Assembly: GCA_032622095.1 (NCBI GenBank)
Contig: CP136069.1
Span: forward strand, 69,961,319-70,025,318
Length of the DNA stretch: 64,000 bases
Source: Siphonodentalium dalli
Lineage: Eukaryota > Mollusca > Scaphopoda > Gadilida > Siphonodentaliidae
Reading direction: 5' to 3'
Shown here: one piece after another, positions 41,488 to 55,396 of the stretch
Numbering within the stretch: position 1 is the stretch's first letter
Layout: each line of letters begins with the position of its first letter
Translations under genes and position numbers: made by a program
Notes under the pieces: model-generated
Told to the model about the DNA's origin: nothing
What the model saw: only the letters and a program-made list of their open reading frames with translations
Databases searched by the model: none

Positions 41488-43017
41488 TAACTGGCACTGT
41501 AACAGTAATGTTCACGTAACAAAGGTTTTTAAACGAAATGTTTCGTCACTAAAGAGTTATCAATAATAGAAATAAGAACAAATTCTATATATTTTTCCAT
41601 GTTCTTAGTAACGATGGTTGTACTTGTATGATTTTTCAAATTTGACCACTACGAGTCACATCTGTCACTTTAAACAGGTTTTTATTTTCCTTCATTTTGA
41701 GATGATGTAACTAGTAGGCTGTAACACTGAAATATATAATTATACCCCCTTTAAAAAAAAAAAGGGGGGTATACTGTTTTGCACCTGTCCGTGCGTGCGT
41801 CCGTCGAGCCGTCCGTACGTCCGTCCGATGTCTGTTCATGTCATAACTTGAACAGTAGTGCTCGGATCTCAATGAAATTTTGTATGGCTGTTCATTACTA
41901 TGAGGACATTAAAAAGAGGGTTCCATCGTTTTGTTAGGATTTTCCATTCTGGAGTTATTCATCTTTGTTTATCTGGAAATGTTGGCTTTTTGGTCCGTCT
42001 GGTGTTTGTTCATGTCGTAACTTCAACAGTTGTGCTGGGATCTCAATGAAATTTGGTATGGATATTCACTACTATGAGGACATTCAATAGAGGGTTCCAT
42101 TGTTCTGTTCTGCTTTTCCATTCTAGAGTTATTCATCTTTGTTTATCTGGAAATAAATGTTGGTTGTTTAGTCCATCCAATGTCTGTTCAGCTCATAACT
42201 TGAACAGTAATGCTCGGATCTCAATGAAATTTTGTATGGATGTTCACCCCTATGAGGACATTTATTGGCACATTCAAATGTTTGTTTTGTTTTTATTGTT
42301 CTATAGTTACTCATCTTGTATGATATTTGAAATGAATAAGATTCATGAACCATTTATATCTTACATGAGTTTTTGTGTATTTTTGGGGGGTTTGACCATG
42401 AACAGTTTCACATCACTTGTTCAGGGATGTGATGGGGGGGGGGGGTGGTATCTGACCGCCCCAAACCTTTGTTCAAAATGTTAAACAGATTGAATTTTGT
42501 TTGGGAATAGTTGGGAATTTGTTGTTCTTAGACCAAAAGTTCAATGTTTTTCTACTTTTGGTCAAAATTTTGGTCTGAAATGGCCATCAGTTAGATAGTT
42601 TCCAATCTTAAGGAGGGTGTTAGGTTGGAAATTTCCAACAGACGGAATGCTTGAGGTACCAGTTGTAAAGTTCCAATGCAAGGGGCGGGAAGGGGTTGCA
42701 AATTTAATTCTGCGAACTAGGGAGTTTGGTCTGGTTCAAGGTGGGAGTGGGGGGTATGTTGGAAACTTTTAAGATGGACACCCTCCCAACAGGGATCCTC
42801 TAATTCAGCTGGACATTTTTCATTGCATATTTAATTTTTTTGGGAGCCACTGGCAGAACTATTTTTTTTGGAGGGAAAATAATATAAAATATAAAACAAC
42901 ATAATGTCTGAAAAGATGAATCAGTATTGAGTGTTTATGTCTGCCAGATTATTGCAAACGTGGTCGAATAATATTTATGTTGTCCTTCAGACAATGAAAC
43001 AAATAGTTACAAATGGC

Positions 43018-43276
43018 TACTAAAATATGCAATGAATGAGAGGCCGATCACGATTGGCAGATGTTTAACCGTCCCTTGGCAATAGTAAATGTCTATGATC
43101 ATAATCTAGAATTTTGATATTGAATTATAGAGTACTGTTATGTACAAATGTAGTATAGACAAATGTACATAATAACACAAATTATTGGAATTTATGGATC
43201 AAAAGAGAAGGGTTAACTCCTTTGATGCCAAAAATGCATTTATGTGAAATGACGTACGATGCCATATGTGCATTAA
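43018..43276 (+). repeat. 259-bp direct repeat R1 inside the array unit
   Basis: TACTAAAATATGCAATGAATG through CATATGTGCATTAA (given as start and end blocks) is identical in layout to R2 at 45645-45903. R1 precedes foldback B and R2 precedes the next unit's foldback A. Confidence 0.85.
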
Positions 43277-43476
43277 CAGTAATGCCCTAAATATTTGACT
43301 CCTTAACCACAGCAGAATTATGGGTAATTTTTCATGATTTAATCGGAAATATGGCTTGTTGCCTCTCAGTGAGAGCTTTCCGATGAATAGCAACAAGCCA
43401 TATTTCCGACTAAATTCTGGAAAAAATACCAATAATTCTGCTGTGGTTAAGGAGTCGATTATTTAGGGCATTACTG
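43277..43476. mobile_element. Foldback MITE B (array unit 1)
   Basis: CAGTAATGCCCTAAATATTTG at the left is given here as CAGTAATGCCC then TAAATATTTG; the right ends GGGCATTACTG followed by TA. It is more diverged within the arms (GGTAATTTTTCATG). It is repeated in every unit at the same offset. Confidence 0.8.
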
Positions 43477-43775
43477 TATGTGAAATTGGAGGGTGTCCAT
43501 GGTCTAGGATGTGTAATTCTGTAAAGACAGGCACGCTAGGTTGCCTATTTATTTTCTATCAATGGACCTGATGTGACTAAGCGTAAAATATTTTGATGAA
43601 ACAGGGTCACAGTCATCAAATTCTGTGAAGTCAGTCGGTACAATCGGAGCCAGATCAATGTGCCATTATTTATATTTAGTGTAAGTTCTGTTGGTGAGAA
43701 ACATCAAATTGGTTGAGTTCTGATGTATAATTGGTGTTATTTATTGTAATAGAATAAAGGGATGATATCCAGATA

Positions 43776-44041
43776 CAGTAATGCTATAAGTAATCGACTT
43801 CTTAACCACAGCAGAATTATGGGTAACTTTTCAGGTTTAGTCGGAAATATGGCTTGTTGCCATTCATCGGAAAGCTCTCGGTGAGAGCTTTCCTACGAAT
43901 GGCAATAAGCCATATTTCCGACTAAATCCTCTCGGTGAGAGCTTTCCGATGAATGGCAACAAGCCATATTTCCGACTAAATCCTGAAAAGTTAACCATAA
44001 TTCTGCTGTGGTTAAGAAGTCGATTACTTAGAGCATTACTG
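43776..44041. mobile_element. Foldback MITE C (array unit 1)
   Basis: CAGTAATGCTATAAGTAATC and the right end GAGCATTACTG are flanked by TA on both sides. An internal duplication of GCCATATTTCCGACTAAATC makes the right arm longer. Confidence 0.85.
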
Positions 44042-45644
44042 TATGACTCGCAAGGATATGCTTGGTTATATAACAATGATGAGCTAGGAAAGGTGGAAGG
44101 GTTTAGGTTAATGCACAACACTAGAAAGCAATTTCTAGGGTCAATAGTTAGAAGTCATACCAGTTCAAACAAGGTTATTTCTTTGGTTGTGGTGTTACTC
44201 TGGTGTTTCTGACAGAATAAAATTGTCTCGACTTGAAAAATTGCTTGGTGGACATGAAAATATAAATATAGGAGTCTGTGGTCGTGTGACCTTTTGAAAG
44301 ATGATTATTAGAAGATCAGCCATGTCATGTGCTAATCAATTAACACTGCTAATCAGCGATATTGAAATAAAATACAAAAAAGCTACCGCATACAATATTT
44401 ACATTAGCCATTTATTCCATTGTAAGCCTGAAATGCAGACATGCCGGTTCAAATTCAAGATGACCATGAAAACCCGATGGGTGGTCAAAAGTGGCAAATC
44501 ATGGCCCATATCGGTCATGAGGTATTCAAACCTGAACTTAACATCAGAAATTGTAGCAGATGCGACAAATAAAATGCAAGATCCCTGTATAAATTAACAT
44601 AAATTGGATCATATATATACTGGACTATTACTGGTATAGCTATGTACCCGTGGTGATGAACATTCTCATGTGACCTCACTCAGAGGTGGTTATAATATAA
44701 ATTATAGAGGTAAGATGTGTGTCACCACCTACAATATATCAACTGCAGTGATAATAACAATAATATTCAATCCAACAGTCTGGTGGTTACATTATTTTAT
44801 CGAAGGATATTTGACTGAATACATGTATATCCGAAATACTGGCATACAAGTACAAATCCAAGTTGGCTGCCAAGGTCACGTGACCTCCATAGGGAGAGAA
44901 AAGTGGCTACATGTGGCCCAACCATATGGCCACTCACCTGTAAAGTTTGAACAAATTATACCGAATGATACCCTAGATACTCCACATTCACCATATGCAT
45001 CCATAATCTATGTATAGTTGTATACATGTACATAATGTGTGGCACTGGCGTCCATATGTGGCATCAAAAGAGTTAACATAACATCTAAACTATAGAGCCT
45101 GTAACCATGATCATAAAAGTAAGCAGTCCTATTTATATTGTTGCAATATGCCAATAATGTACATGTAGTTATTTAGTTATTTAGTAATGGAAAAGGTTCA
45201 AAGACATAGAATGGGTAAACAAAATTAAATCTCCTATCTCCGGTCCTGTTTGATCCAATATAAGTCCAAGCATCCACGGACTTAAAGTAGAGCTCCATTG
45301 TTCTAGTTAATTAAATTCACCTGGCTAAGTGGTGGTTAACAAAACATAAGTAGACGTAAATAATAGTATCCATGGTCTGTGGAATGTGTTTATTCAAATA
45401 TATGAGATAAGCTCAATTCTGACAAAAAATGTGGTCAAGTAATTGACTGCTTATTGCCTTCAAAGCAAGATAGAGATACAGTATAACTTTGACAATAGTA
45501 TGGGAGGGGGTTAGAAGGGGGAGGGTCACTTGGAAAGTGTGATACCAGCCTTGGTTCTTTTTGACAGGTCGGTCACATTTTAACAATCTGAATACATAGC
45601 ATCCAAGGCCCCGCACACCATGTCAGATTTATTAGCTTGGTGGT

Positions 45645-45903
45645 TACTAAAATATGCAATGAATGAGAGGCCGATCACGATTGGCAGATGTTTAACCGTC
45701 CCTTGGCAATAGTAAATGTCTATGATCATAATCTAGAATTTTGATATTGAATTATAGAGTACTGTTATGTACAAATGTAGTATAGACAAATGTACATAAT
45801 AACACAAATTATTGGAATTTATGGATCAAAAGAGAAGGGTTAACTCCTTTGATGCCAAAAATGCATTTATGTGAAATGACGTACGATGCCATATGTGCAT
45901 TAA
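45645..45903 (+). repeat. 259-bp direct repeat R2 at the unit junction
   Basis: It is a second copy of R1. Its presence before the chimeric foldback identifies the unit junction as the product of recombination between a B-type and the A foldback. Confidence 0.85.
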
Positions 45904-45923
45904 CAGTAATGCCCTAAATATTT

Positions 45924-48900
45924 GACTTCTTAACCACAGCAGAATTATGGGTAACTTTTCAGGATTTAGTCGGAAATATGGCTTGTTGCCATTCATCGGA
46001 ATGCTCTCGGCGAGAGCAACAAGAAATATGGCTTGTTGCCATTCATCGGAAAGCTCTCGGCGAGAGCTCTCCGATGAATGGCAACAAGCCATATTTCCGA
46101 CTAAATCCTGAAAAGTTACCCATAATTCTGCTGTGGTTAAGAAGTCGATTAATTAGAGCATTACTGTAACTGGCACTGTAACAGTAATGTTCACGTAACA
46201 AAGGTTTTTAAACGAAATGTTTCGTCACTAAAGAGTTATCAATAATAGAAATAAGAACAAATTCTATATATTTTTCCATGTTCTTAGTAACGATGGTTGT
46301 ACTTGTATGATTTTTCAAATTTGACCACTACGAGTCACATCTGTCACTTTAAACAGGTTTTTATTTTCCTTCATTTTGAGATGATGTAACTAGTAGGCTG
46401 TAACACTGAAATATATAATTATACCCCCTTTAAAAAAAAAAAGGGGGGTATACTGTTTTGCACCTGTCCGTCGAGCCGTCCGTACGTCCGTCCGATGTCT
46501 GTTCATGTCATAACTTGAACAGTAGTGCTCGGATCTCAATGAAATTTTGTATGGCTGTTCATTACTATGAGGACATTAAAAAGAGGGTTCCATCGTTTTG
46601 TTAGGATTTTCCATTCTGGAGTTATTCATCTTTGTTTATCTGGAAATGTTGGCTTTTTGGTCCGTCTGGTGTTTGTTCATGTCGTAACTTCAACAGTTGT
46701 GCTGGGATCTCAATGAAATTTGGTATGGATATTCACTACTATGAGGACATTCAATAGAGGGTTCCATTGTTCTGTTCTGCTTTTCCATTCTAGAGTTATT
46801 CATCTTTGTTTATCTGGAAATAAATGTTGGTTGTTTAGTCCATCCAATGTCTGTTCAGCTCATAACTTGAACAGTAATGCTCGGATCTCAATGAAATTTT
46901 GTATGGATGTTCACCCCTATGAGGACATTTATTGGCACATTCAAATGTTTGTTTTGTTTTTATTGTTCTATAGTTACTCATCTTGTATGATATTTGAAAT
47001 GAATAAGATTCATGAACCATTTATATCTTACATGAGTTTTTGTGTATTTTTGGGGGGTTTGACCATGAACAGTTTCACATCACTTGTTCAGGGATGTGAT
47101 GGGGGGGGGGGGTGGTATCTGACCGCCCCAAACCTTTGTTCAAAATGTTAAACAGATTGAATTTTGTTTGGGAATAGTTGGGAATTTGTTGTTCTTAGAC
47201 CAAAAGTTCAATGTTTTTCTACTTTTGGTCAAAATTTTGGTCTGAAATGGCCATCAGTTAGATAGTTGCCAATCTTAAGGAGGGTGTTAGGTTGGAAATT
47301 TCCAACAGACGGAATGCTTGAGGTACCAGTTGTAAAGTTCCAATGCAAGGGGCGGGAAGGGGTTGCAAATTTAATTCTGCGAACTAGGGAGTTTGGTCTG
47401 GTTCAAGGTGGGAGTGGGGGGTATGTTGGAAACTTTTAAGATGGACACCCTCCCAACAGGGATCCTCTAATTCAGCTGGACATTTTTCATTGCATATTTA
47501 ATTTTTTTGGGAGCCACTGGCAGAACTATTTTTTTTGGAGGGAAAATAATATAAAATATAAAACAACATAATGTCTGAAAAGATGAATCAGTATTGAGTG
47601 TTTATGTCTGCCAGATTATTGCAAACGTGGTCGAATAATATTTATGTTGTCCTTCAGACAATGAAACAAATAGTTACAAATGGCTACTAAAATATGCAAT
47701 GAATGAGAGGCCGATCACGATTGGCAGATGTTTAACCGTCCCTTGGCAATAGTAAATGTCTATGATCATAATCTAGAATTTTGATATTGAATTATAGAGT
47801 ACTGTTATGTACAAATGTAGTATAGACAAATGTACATAATAACACAAATTATTGGAATTTATGGATCAAAAGAGAAGGGTTAACTCCTTTGATGCCAAAA
47901 ATGCATTTATGTGAAATGACGTACGATGCCATATGTGCATTAACAGTAATGCCCTAAATATTTGACTCCTTAACCACAGCAGAATTATGGGTAATTTTTC
48001 ATGATTTAATCGGAAATATGGCTTGTTGCCTCTCAGTGAGAGCTTTCCGATGAATAGCAACAAGCCATATTTCCGACTAAATTCTGGAAAAAATACCAAT
48101 AATTCTGCTGTGGTTAAGGAGTCGATTATTTAGGGCATTACTGTATGTGAAATTGGAGGGTGTCCATGGTCTAGGATGTGTAATTCTGTAAAGACAGGCA
48201 CGCTAGGTTGCCTATTTATTTTCTATCAATGGACCTGATGTGACTAAGCGTAAAATATTTTGATGAAACAGGGTCACAGTCATCAAATTCTGTGAAGTCA
48301 GTCGGTACAATCGGAGCCAGATCAATGTGCCATTATTTATATTTAGTGTAAGTTCTGTTGGTGAGAAACATCAAATTGGTTGAGTTCTGATGTATAATTG
48401 GTGTTATTTATTGTAATAGAATAAAGGGATGATATCCAGATACAGTAATGCTATAAGTAATCGACTTCTTAACCACAGCAGAATTATGGGTAACTTTTCA
48501 GGTTTAGTCGGAAATATGGCTTGTTGCCATTCATCGGAAAGCTCTCGGTGAGAGCTTTCCTACGAATGGCAATAAGCCATATTTCCGACTAAATCCTCTC
48601 GGTGAGAGCTTTCCGATGAATGGCAACAAGCCATATTTCCGACTAAATCCTGAAAAGTTACCCATAATTATGCTGTGGTTAAGAAGTCGATTACTTAGAG
48701 CATTACTGTATGACTCGCAAGGATATGCTTGGTTATATAACAATGATGAGCTAGGAAAGGTGGAAGGGTTTAGGTTAATGCACAACACTAGAAAGCAATT
48801 TCTAGGGTCAATAGTTAGAAGTCATACCAGTTCAAACAAGGTTATTTCTTTGGTTGTGGTGTTACTCTGGTGTTTCTGACAGAATAAAATTGTCTCGACT

Positions 48901-50590
48901 TGAAAAATTGCTTGGTGGACATGAAAATATAAATATAGGAGTCTGTGGTCGTGTGACCTTTTGAAAGATGATTATTAGAAGATCAGCCATGTCATGTGCT
49001 AATCAATTAACACTGCCAATCAGCGATATTGAAATAAAATACAAAAAAGCTACCGCATACAATATTTACATTAGCCATTTATTCCATTGTAAGCCTGAAA
49101 TGCAGACATGCCGGTTCAAATTCAAGATGACCATGAAAACCCGATGGGTGGTCAAAAGTGGCAAATCATGGCCCATATCGGTCATGAGGTATTCAAACCT
49201 GAACTTAACATCAGAAATTGTAGCAGATGCGACAAATAAAATGCAAGATCCCTGTATAAATTAACATAAATTGGATCATATATATACTGGACTATTACTG
49301 GTATAGCTATGTACCCGTGGTGATGAACATTCTCATGTGACCTCACTCAGAGGTGGTTATAATATAAATTATAGAGGTAAGATGTGTGTCACCACCTACA
49401 ATATATCAACTGCAGTGATAATAACAATAATATTCAATCCAACAGTCTGGTGGTTACATTATTTTATCGAAGGATATTTGACTGAATACATGTATATCCG
49501 AAATACTGGCATACAAGTACAAATCCAAGTTGGCTGCCAAGGTCACGTGACCTCCATAGGGAGAGAAAAGTGGCTACATGTGGCCCAACCATATGGCCAC
49601 TCACCTGTAAAGTTTGAACAAATTATACCGAATGATACCCTAGATACTCCACATTCACCATATGCATCCATAATCTATGTATAGTTGTATACATGTACAT
49701 AATGTGTGGCACTGGCGTCCATATGTGGCATCAAAAGAGTTAACATAACATCTAAACTATAGAGCCTGTAACCATGATCATAAAAGTAAGCAGTCCTATT
49801 TATATTGTTGCAATATGCCAATAATGTACATGTAGTTATTTAGTTATTTAGTAATGGAAAAGGTTCAAAGACATAGAATGGGTAAACAAAATTAAATCTC
49901 CTATCTCCGGTCCTGTTTGATCCAATATAAGTCCAAGCATCCACGGACTTAAAGTAGAGCTCCATTGTTCTAGTTAATTAAATTCACCTGGCTAAGTGGT
50001 GGTTAACAAAACATAAGTAGACGTAAATAATAGTATCCATGGTCTGTGGAATGTGTTTATTCAAATATATGAGATAAGCTCAATTCTGACAAAAAATGTG
50101 GTCAAGTAATTGACTGCTTATTGCCTTCAAAGCAAGATAGAGATACAGTATAACTTTGACAATAGTATGGGAGGGGGTTAGAAGGGGGAGGGTCACTTGG
50201 AAAGTGTGATACCAGCCTTGGTTCTTTTTGACAGGTCGGTCACATTTTAACAATCTGAATACATAGCATCCAAGGCCCCGCACACCATGTCAGATTTATT
50301 AGCTTGGTGGTTACTAAAATATGCAATGAATGAGAGGCCGATCACGATTGGCAGATGTTTAACCGTCCCTTGGCAATAGTAAATGTCTATGATCATAATC
50401 TAGAATTTTGATATTGAATTATAGAGTACTGTTATGTACAAATGTAGTATAGACAAATGTACATAATAACACAAATTATTGGAATTTATGGATCAAAAGA
50501 GAAGGGTTAACTCCTTTGATGCCAAAAATGCATTTATGTGAAATGACGTACGATGCCATATGTGCATTAACAGTAATGCCCTAAATATTT
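45924..50590 (+). repeat. Large tandem array, unit 2 (4667 bp)
   Basis: It is almost identical to unit 1. It lacks 12 bp in the CCGTCC tract (near 46469) and shares unit 1's absence of the 138-bp block, and the poly(G) run is 12. It begins inside the chimeric foldback at 45904-46166. Confidence 0.92.
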
Positions 50591-53500
50591 GACTTCTTAA
50601 CCACAGCAGAATTATGGGTAACTTTTCAGGATTTAGTCGGAAATATGGCTTGTTGCCATTCATCGGAATGCTCTCGGCGAGAGCAACAAGAAATATGGCT
50701 TGTTGCCATTCATCGGAAAGCTCTCGGCGAGAGCTCTCCGATGAATGGCAACAAGCCATATTTCCGACTAAATCCTGAAAAGTTACCCATAATTCTGCTG
50801 TGGTTAAGAAGTCGATTAATTAGAGCATTACTGTAACTGGCACTGTAACAGTAATGTTCACGTAACAAAGGTTTTTAAACGAAATGTTTCGTCACTAAAG
50901 AGTTATCAATAATAGAAATAAGAACAAATTCTATATATTTTTCCATGTTCTTAGTAACAATGGTTGTACTTGTATGATTTTTCAAATTTGACCACTACGA
51001 GTCACATCTGTCACTTTAAACAGGTTTTTATTTTCCTTCATTTTGAGATGATGTAACTAGTAGACTGTAACACTGAAATATATAATTATACCCCCTTTAA
51101 AAAAAAAAAGGGGGGTATACTGTTTTGCACCTGTCCGTGCGTCCGTCCGTCGAGCCGTCCGTACGTCCGTCCGATGTCTGTTCATGTCATAACTTGAACA
51201 TTAGTGCTCGGATCTCAATGAAATTTTGTATGGCTGTTCATTACTATGAGGACTTTAAAAAGAGGGTTCCATCGTTTTGTTAGAATTTTCCATTCTGGAG
51301 TTATTCATCTTTGTTTATCTGGAAATGTTGGCTTTTTGGTCCGTCTGGTGTTTGTTCATGTCGTAACTTCAACAGTTGTGCTGGGATCTCAATGAAATTT
51401 GGTATGGATATTCACTACTATGAGGACATTCAATAGAGGGTTCCATTGTTCTGTTCTGCTTTTCCATTCTAGAGTTATTCATCTTTGTTTATCTGGAAAT
51501 GTTGGTTGTTTAGTCCATCCAATGTCTGTTCAGCTCATAACTTGAACAGTAATGCTCGGATCTCAATGAAATTTTGTATGGATGTTCACCCCTATGAGGA
51601 CATTTATTGGCACATTCAAATGTTTGTTTTGTTTTTATTGTTCTATAGTTACTCATCTTTGTTTATATGAAAATGCTGGTGTTTGGGTCCATCTGTCTGA
51701 GTATAGCCCTCATAAGTTATAGATATGCCCACACGAGGCGGTATGCCACGAGGGGGTATGCACCGGACGACAGTCCATCTCTTGTATGATATTTGAAATG
51801 AATAAGATTCATGAACCATTTATATCTTACATGAGTTTTTGTGTATTTTTGGGGGGTTTGACCATGAACAGTTTCACATCACTTGTTCAGGGATGTGATG
51901 GGGGGGGGGGGGGGGGGTGGTATCTGACCGCCCCAAACCTTTGTTCAAAATGTTAAACTGATTGAATTTTGTTTGGGAATAGTTGGGAATTTGTTGTTCT
52001 TAGACCAAAAGTTCAATGTTTTTCTACTTTTGGTCAAAATTTTGGTCTGAAATGGCCATCAGTTAGATAGTTTCCAATCTTAAGGAGGGTGTTAGGTTGG
52101 AAATTTCCAACAGACGGAATGCTTGAGGTACCAGTTGTAAAGTTCCAATGCAAGGGGCGGGAAGGGGTTGCAAATTTAATTCTGCGAACTAGGGAGTTTG
52201 GTCTGGTTCAAGGTGGGAGGGGGGGGTATGTTGGAAACTTTTAAGATGGACACCCTCCCAACAGGGATCCTCTAATTCAGCTGGACATTTTTCATTGCAT
52301 ATTTAATTTTTTTGGGAGCCACTGGCAGAACTATTTTTTTTGGAGGGAAAATAATATAAAATATAAAACAACATAATGTCTGAAAAGATGAATCAGTATT
52401 GAGTGTTTATGTCTGCCAGATTATTGCAAACGTGGTCAAATAATATTTATGTTGTCCTTCAGACAATGAAACAAATAGTTACAAATGGCTACTAAAATAT
52501 GCAATGAATGAGAGGCCGATCACGATTGGCAGATGTTTAACCGTCCCTTGGCAATAGTAAATGTCTATGATCATAATCTAGAATTTTGATATTGAATTAT
52601 AGAGTACTGTTATGTACAAATGTAGTATAGACAAATGTACATAATAACACAAATTATTGGAATTTATGGATCAAAAGAGAAGGGTTAACTCCTTTGATGC
52701 CAAAAATGCATTTATGTGAAATGACGTACGATGCCATATGTGCATTAACAGTAATGCCCTAAATATTTGACTCCTTAACCACAGCAGAATTATGGGTAAT
52801 TTTTCATGATTTAATCGGAAATATGGCTTGTTGCCTCTCAGTGAGAGCTTTCCGATGAATAGCAACAAGCCATATTTCCGACTAAATTCTGGAAAAAATA
52901 CCAATAATTCTGCTGTGGTTAAGGAGTCGATTATTTAGGGCATTACTGTATGTGAAATTGGAGGGTGTCCATGGTCTAGGATGTGTAATTCTGTAAAGAC
53001 AGGCACGCTAGGTTGCCTATTTATTTTCTATCAATGGACCTGATGTGACTAAGCGTAAAATATTTTGATGAAACAGGGTCACAGTCATCAAATTCTGTGA
53101 AGTCAGTCGGTACAATCGGAGCCAGATCAATGTGCCATTATTTATATTTAGTGTAAGTTCTGTTGGTGAGAAACATCAAATTGGTTGAGTTCTGATGTAT
53201 AATTGGTGTTATTTATTGTAATAGAATAAAGGGATGATATCCAGATACAGTAATGCTATAAGTAATCGACTTCTTAACCACAGCAGAATTATGGGTAACT
53301 TTTCAGGTTTAGTCGGAAATATGGCTTGTTGCCATTCATCGGAAAGCTCTCGGTGAGAGCTTTCCTACGAATGGCAATAAGCCATATTTCCGACTAAATC
53401 CTCTCGGTGAGAGCTTTCCGATGAATGGCAACAAGCCATATTTCCGACTAAATCCTGAAAAGTTACCCATAATTATGCTGTGGTTAAGAAGTCGATTACT

Positions 53501-55396
53501 TAGAGCATTACTGTATGACTCGCAAGGATATGCTTGGTTATATAACAATGATGAGCTAGGAAAGGTGGAAGGGTTTAGGTTAATGCACAACACTAGAAAG
53601 CAATTTCTAGGGTCAATAGTTAGAAGTCATACCAGTTCAAACAAGGTTATTTCTTTGGTTGTGGTGTTACTCTGGTGTTTCTGACAGAATAAAATTGTCT
53701 CGACTTGAAAAATTGCTTGGTGGACATGAAAATATAAATATAGGAGTCTGTGGTCGTGTGACCTTTTGAAAGATGATTATTAGAAGATCAGCCATGTCAT
53801 GTGCTAATCAATTAACACTGCCAATCAGCGATATTGAAATAAAATACAAAAAAGCTACCGCATACAATATTTACATTAGCCATTTATTCCATTGTAAGCC
53901 TGAAATGCAGACATGCCGGTTCAAATTCAAGATGACCATGAAAACCCGATGGGTGGTCAAAAGTGGCAAATCATGGCCCATATCGGTCATGAGGTATTCA
54001 AACCTGAACTTAACATCAGAAATTGTAGCAGATGCGACAAATAAAATGCAAGATCCCTGTATAAATTAACATAAATTGGATCATATATATACTGGACTAT
54101 TACTGGTATAGCTATGTACCCGTGGTGATGAACATTCTCATGTGACCTCACTCAGAGGTGGTTATAATATAAATTATAGAGGTAAGATGTGTGTCACCAC
54201 CTACAATATATCAACTGCAGTGATAATAACAATAATATTCAATCCAACAGTCTGGTGGTTACATTATTTTATCGAAGGATATTTGACTGAATACATGTAT
54301 ATCCGAAATACTGGCATACAAGTACAAATCCAAGTTGGCTGCCAAGGTCACGTGACCTCCATAGGGAGAGAAAAGTGGCTACATGTGGCCCAACCATATG
54401 GCCACTCACCTGTAAAGTTTGAACAAATTATACCGAATGATACCCTAGATACTCCACATTCACCATATGCATCCATAATCTATGTATAGTTGTATACATG
54501 TACATAATGTGTGGCACTGGCGTCCATATGTGGCATCAAAAGAGTTAACATAACATCTAAACTATAGAGCCTGTAACCATGATCATAAAAGTAAGCAGTC
54601 CTATTTATATTGTTGCAATATGCCAATAATGTACATGTAGTTATTTAGTTATTTAGTAATGGAAAAGGTTCAAAGACATAGAATGGGTAAACAAAATTAA
54701 ATCTCCTATCTCCGGTCCTGTTTGATCCAATATAAGTCCCAAGCATCCACGGACTTAAAGTAGAGCTCCATTGTTCTAGTTAATTAAATTCACCTGGCTA
54801 AGTGGTGGTTAACAAAACATAAGTAGACGTAAATAATAGTATCCATGGTCTGTGGAATGTGTTTATTCAAATATATGAGATAAGCTCAATTCTGACAAAA
54901 AATGTGGTCAAGTAATTGACTGCTTATTGCCTTCAAAGCAAGATAGAGATACAGTATAACTTTGACAATAGTATGGGAGGGGGTTAGAAGGGGGAGGGTC
55001 ACTTGGAAAGTGTGATACCAGCCTTGGTTCTTTTTGACAGGTCGGTCACATTTTAACAATCTGAATACATAGCATCCAAGGCCCCGCACACCATGTCAGA
55101 TTTATTAGCTTGGTGGTTACTAAAATATGCAATGAATGAGAGGCCGATCACGATTGGCAGATGTTTAACCGTCCCTTGGCAATAGTAAATGTCTATGATC
55201 ATAATCTAGAATTTTGATATTGAATTATAGAGTACTGTTATGTACAAATGTAGTATAGACAAATGTACATAATAACACAAATTATTGGAATTTATGGATC
55301 AAAAGAGAAGGGTTAACTCCTTTGATGCCAAAAATGCATTTATGTGAAATGACGTACGATGCCATATGTGCATTAACAGTAATGCCCTAAATATTT
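50591..55396 (+). repeat. Large tandem array, unit 3 (4806 bp)
   Basis: It contains the extra block at about 51657-51780 (CGAGGCGGTATGCCACGAGG, GCACCGGACGACAG) and a poly(G) run of 18. It shares with units 4 and 5 variants such as AACATTAGTGCTCGG and GTAACAATGGTTG. Confidence 0.92.

Larger units (their letters stand above)
41245..45923 (+). repeat. Large tandem array, unit 1 (4679 bp)
   Basis: Unit order: foldback A (41225-41487), an ATACCCCC/GGGGGGTAT hairpin (about 41744-41772), three roughly 155-bp sub-repeats with TTCATGTCATAACTTGAAC and ATCTCAATGAAATTTTGTA, a poly(G) run of 12, a 259-bp segment R1 (43018-43276), foldback B (43277-43476), foldback C (43776-44041), about 1.6 kb of unrecognised sequence, and R2 (45645-45903). 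It lacks the roughly 138-bp block present in units 3-5. Short open frames (98 and 115 codons near 44301 and 44670) are kept only because the units are nearly identical. They have no recognisable domain. Confidence 0.92.

Noticed and set aside
44301-45017. Open frames of 98 and 115 codons, repeated identically in every array unit
   Set aside because: Conservation follows from the near-identity of the whole unit, including obvious non-coding parts. No domain, codon bias or upstream start context was seen, so these are not called genes.
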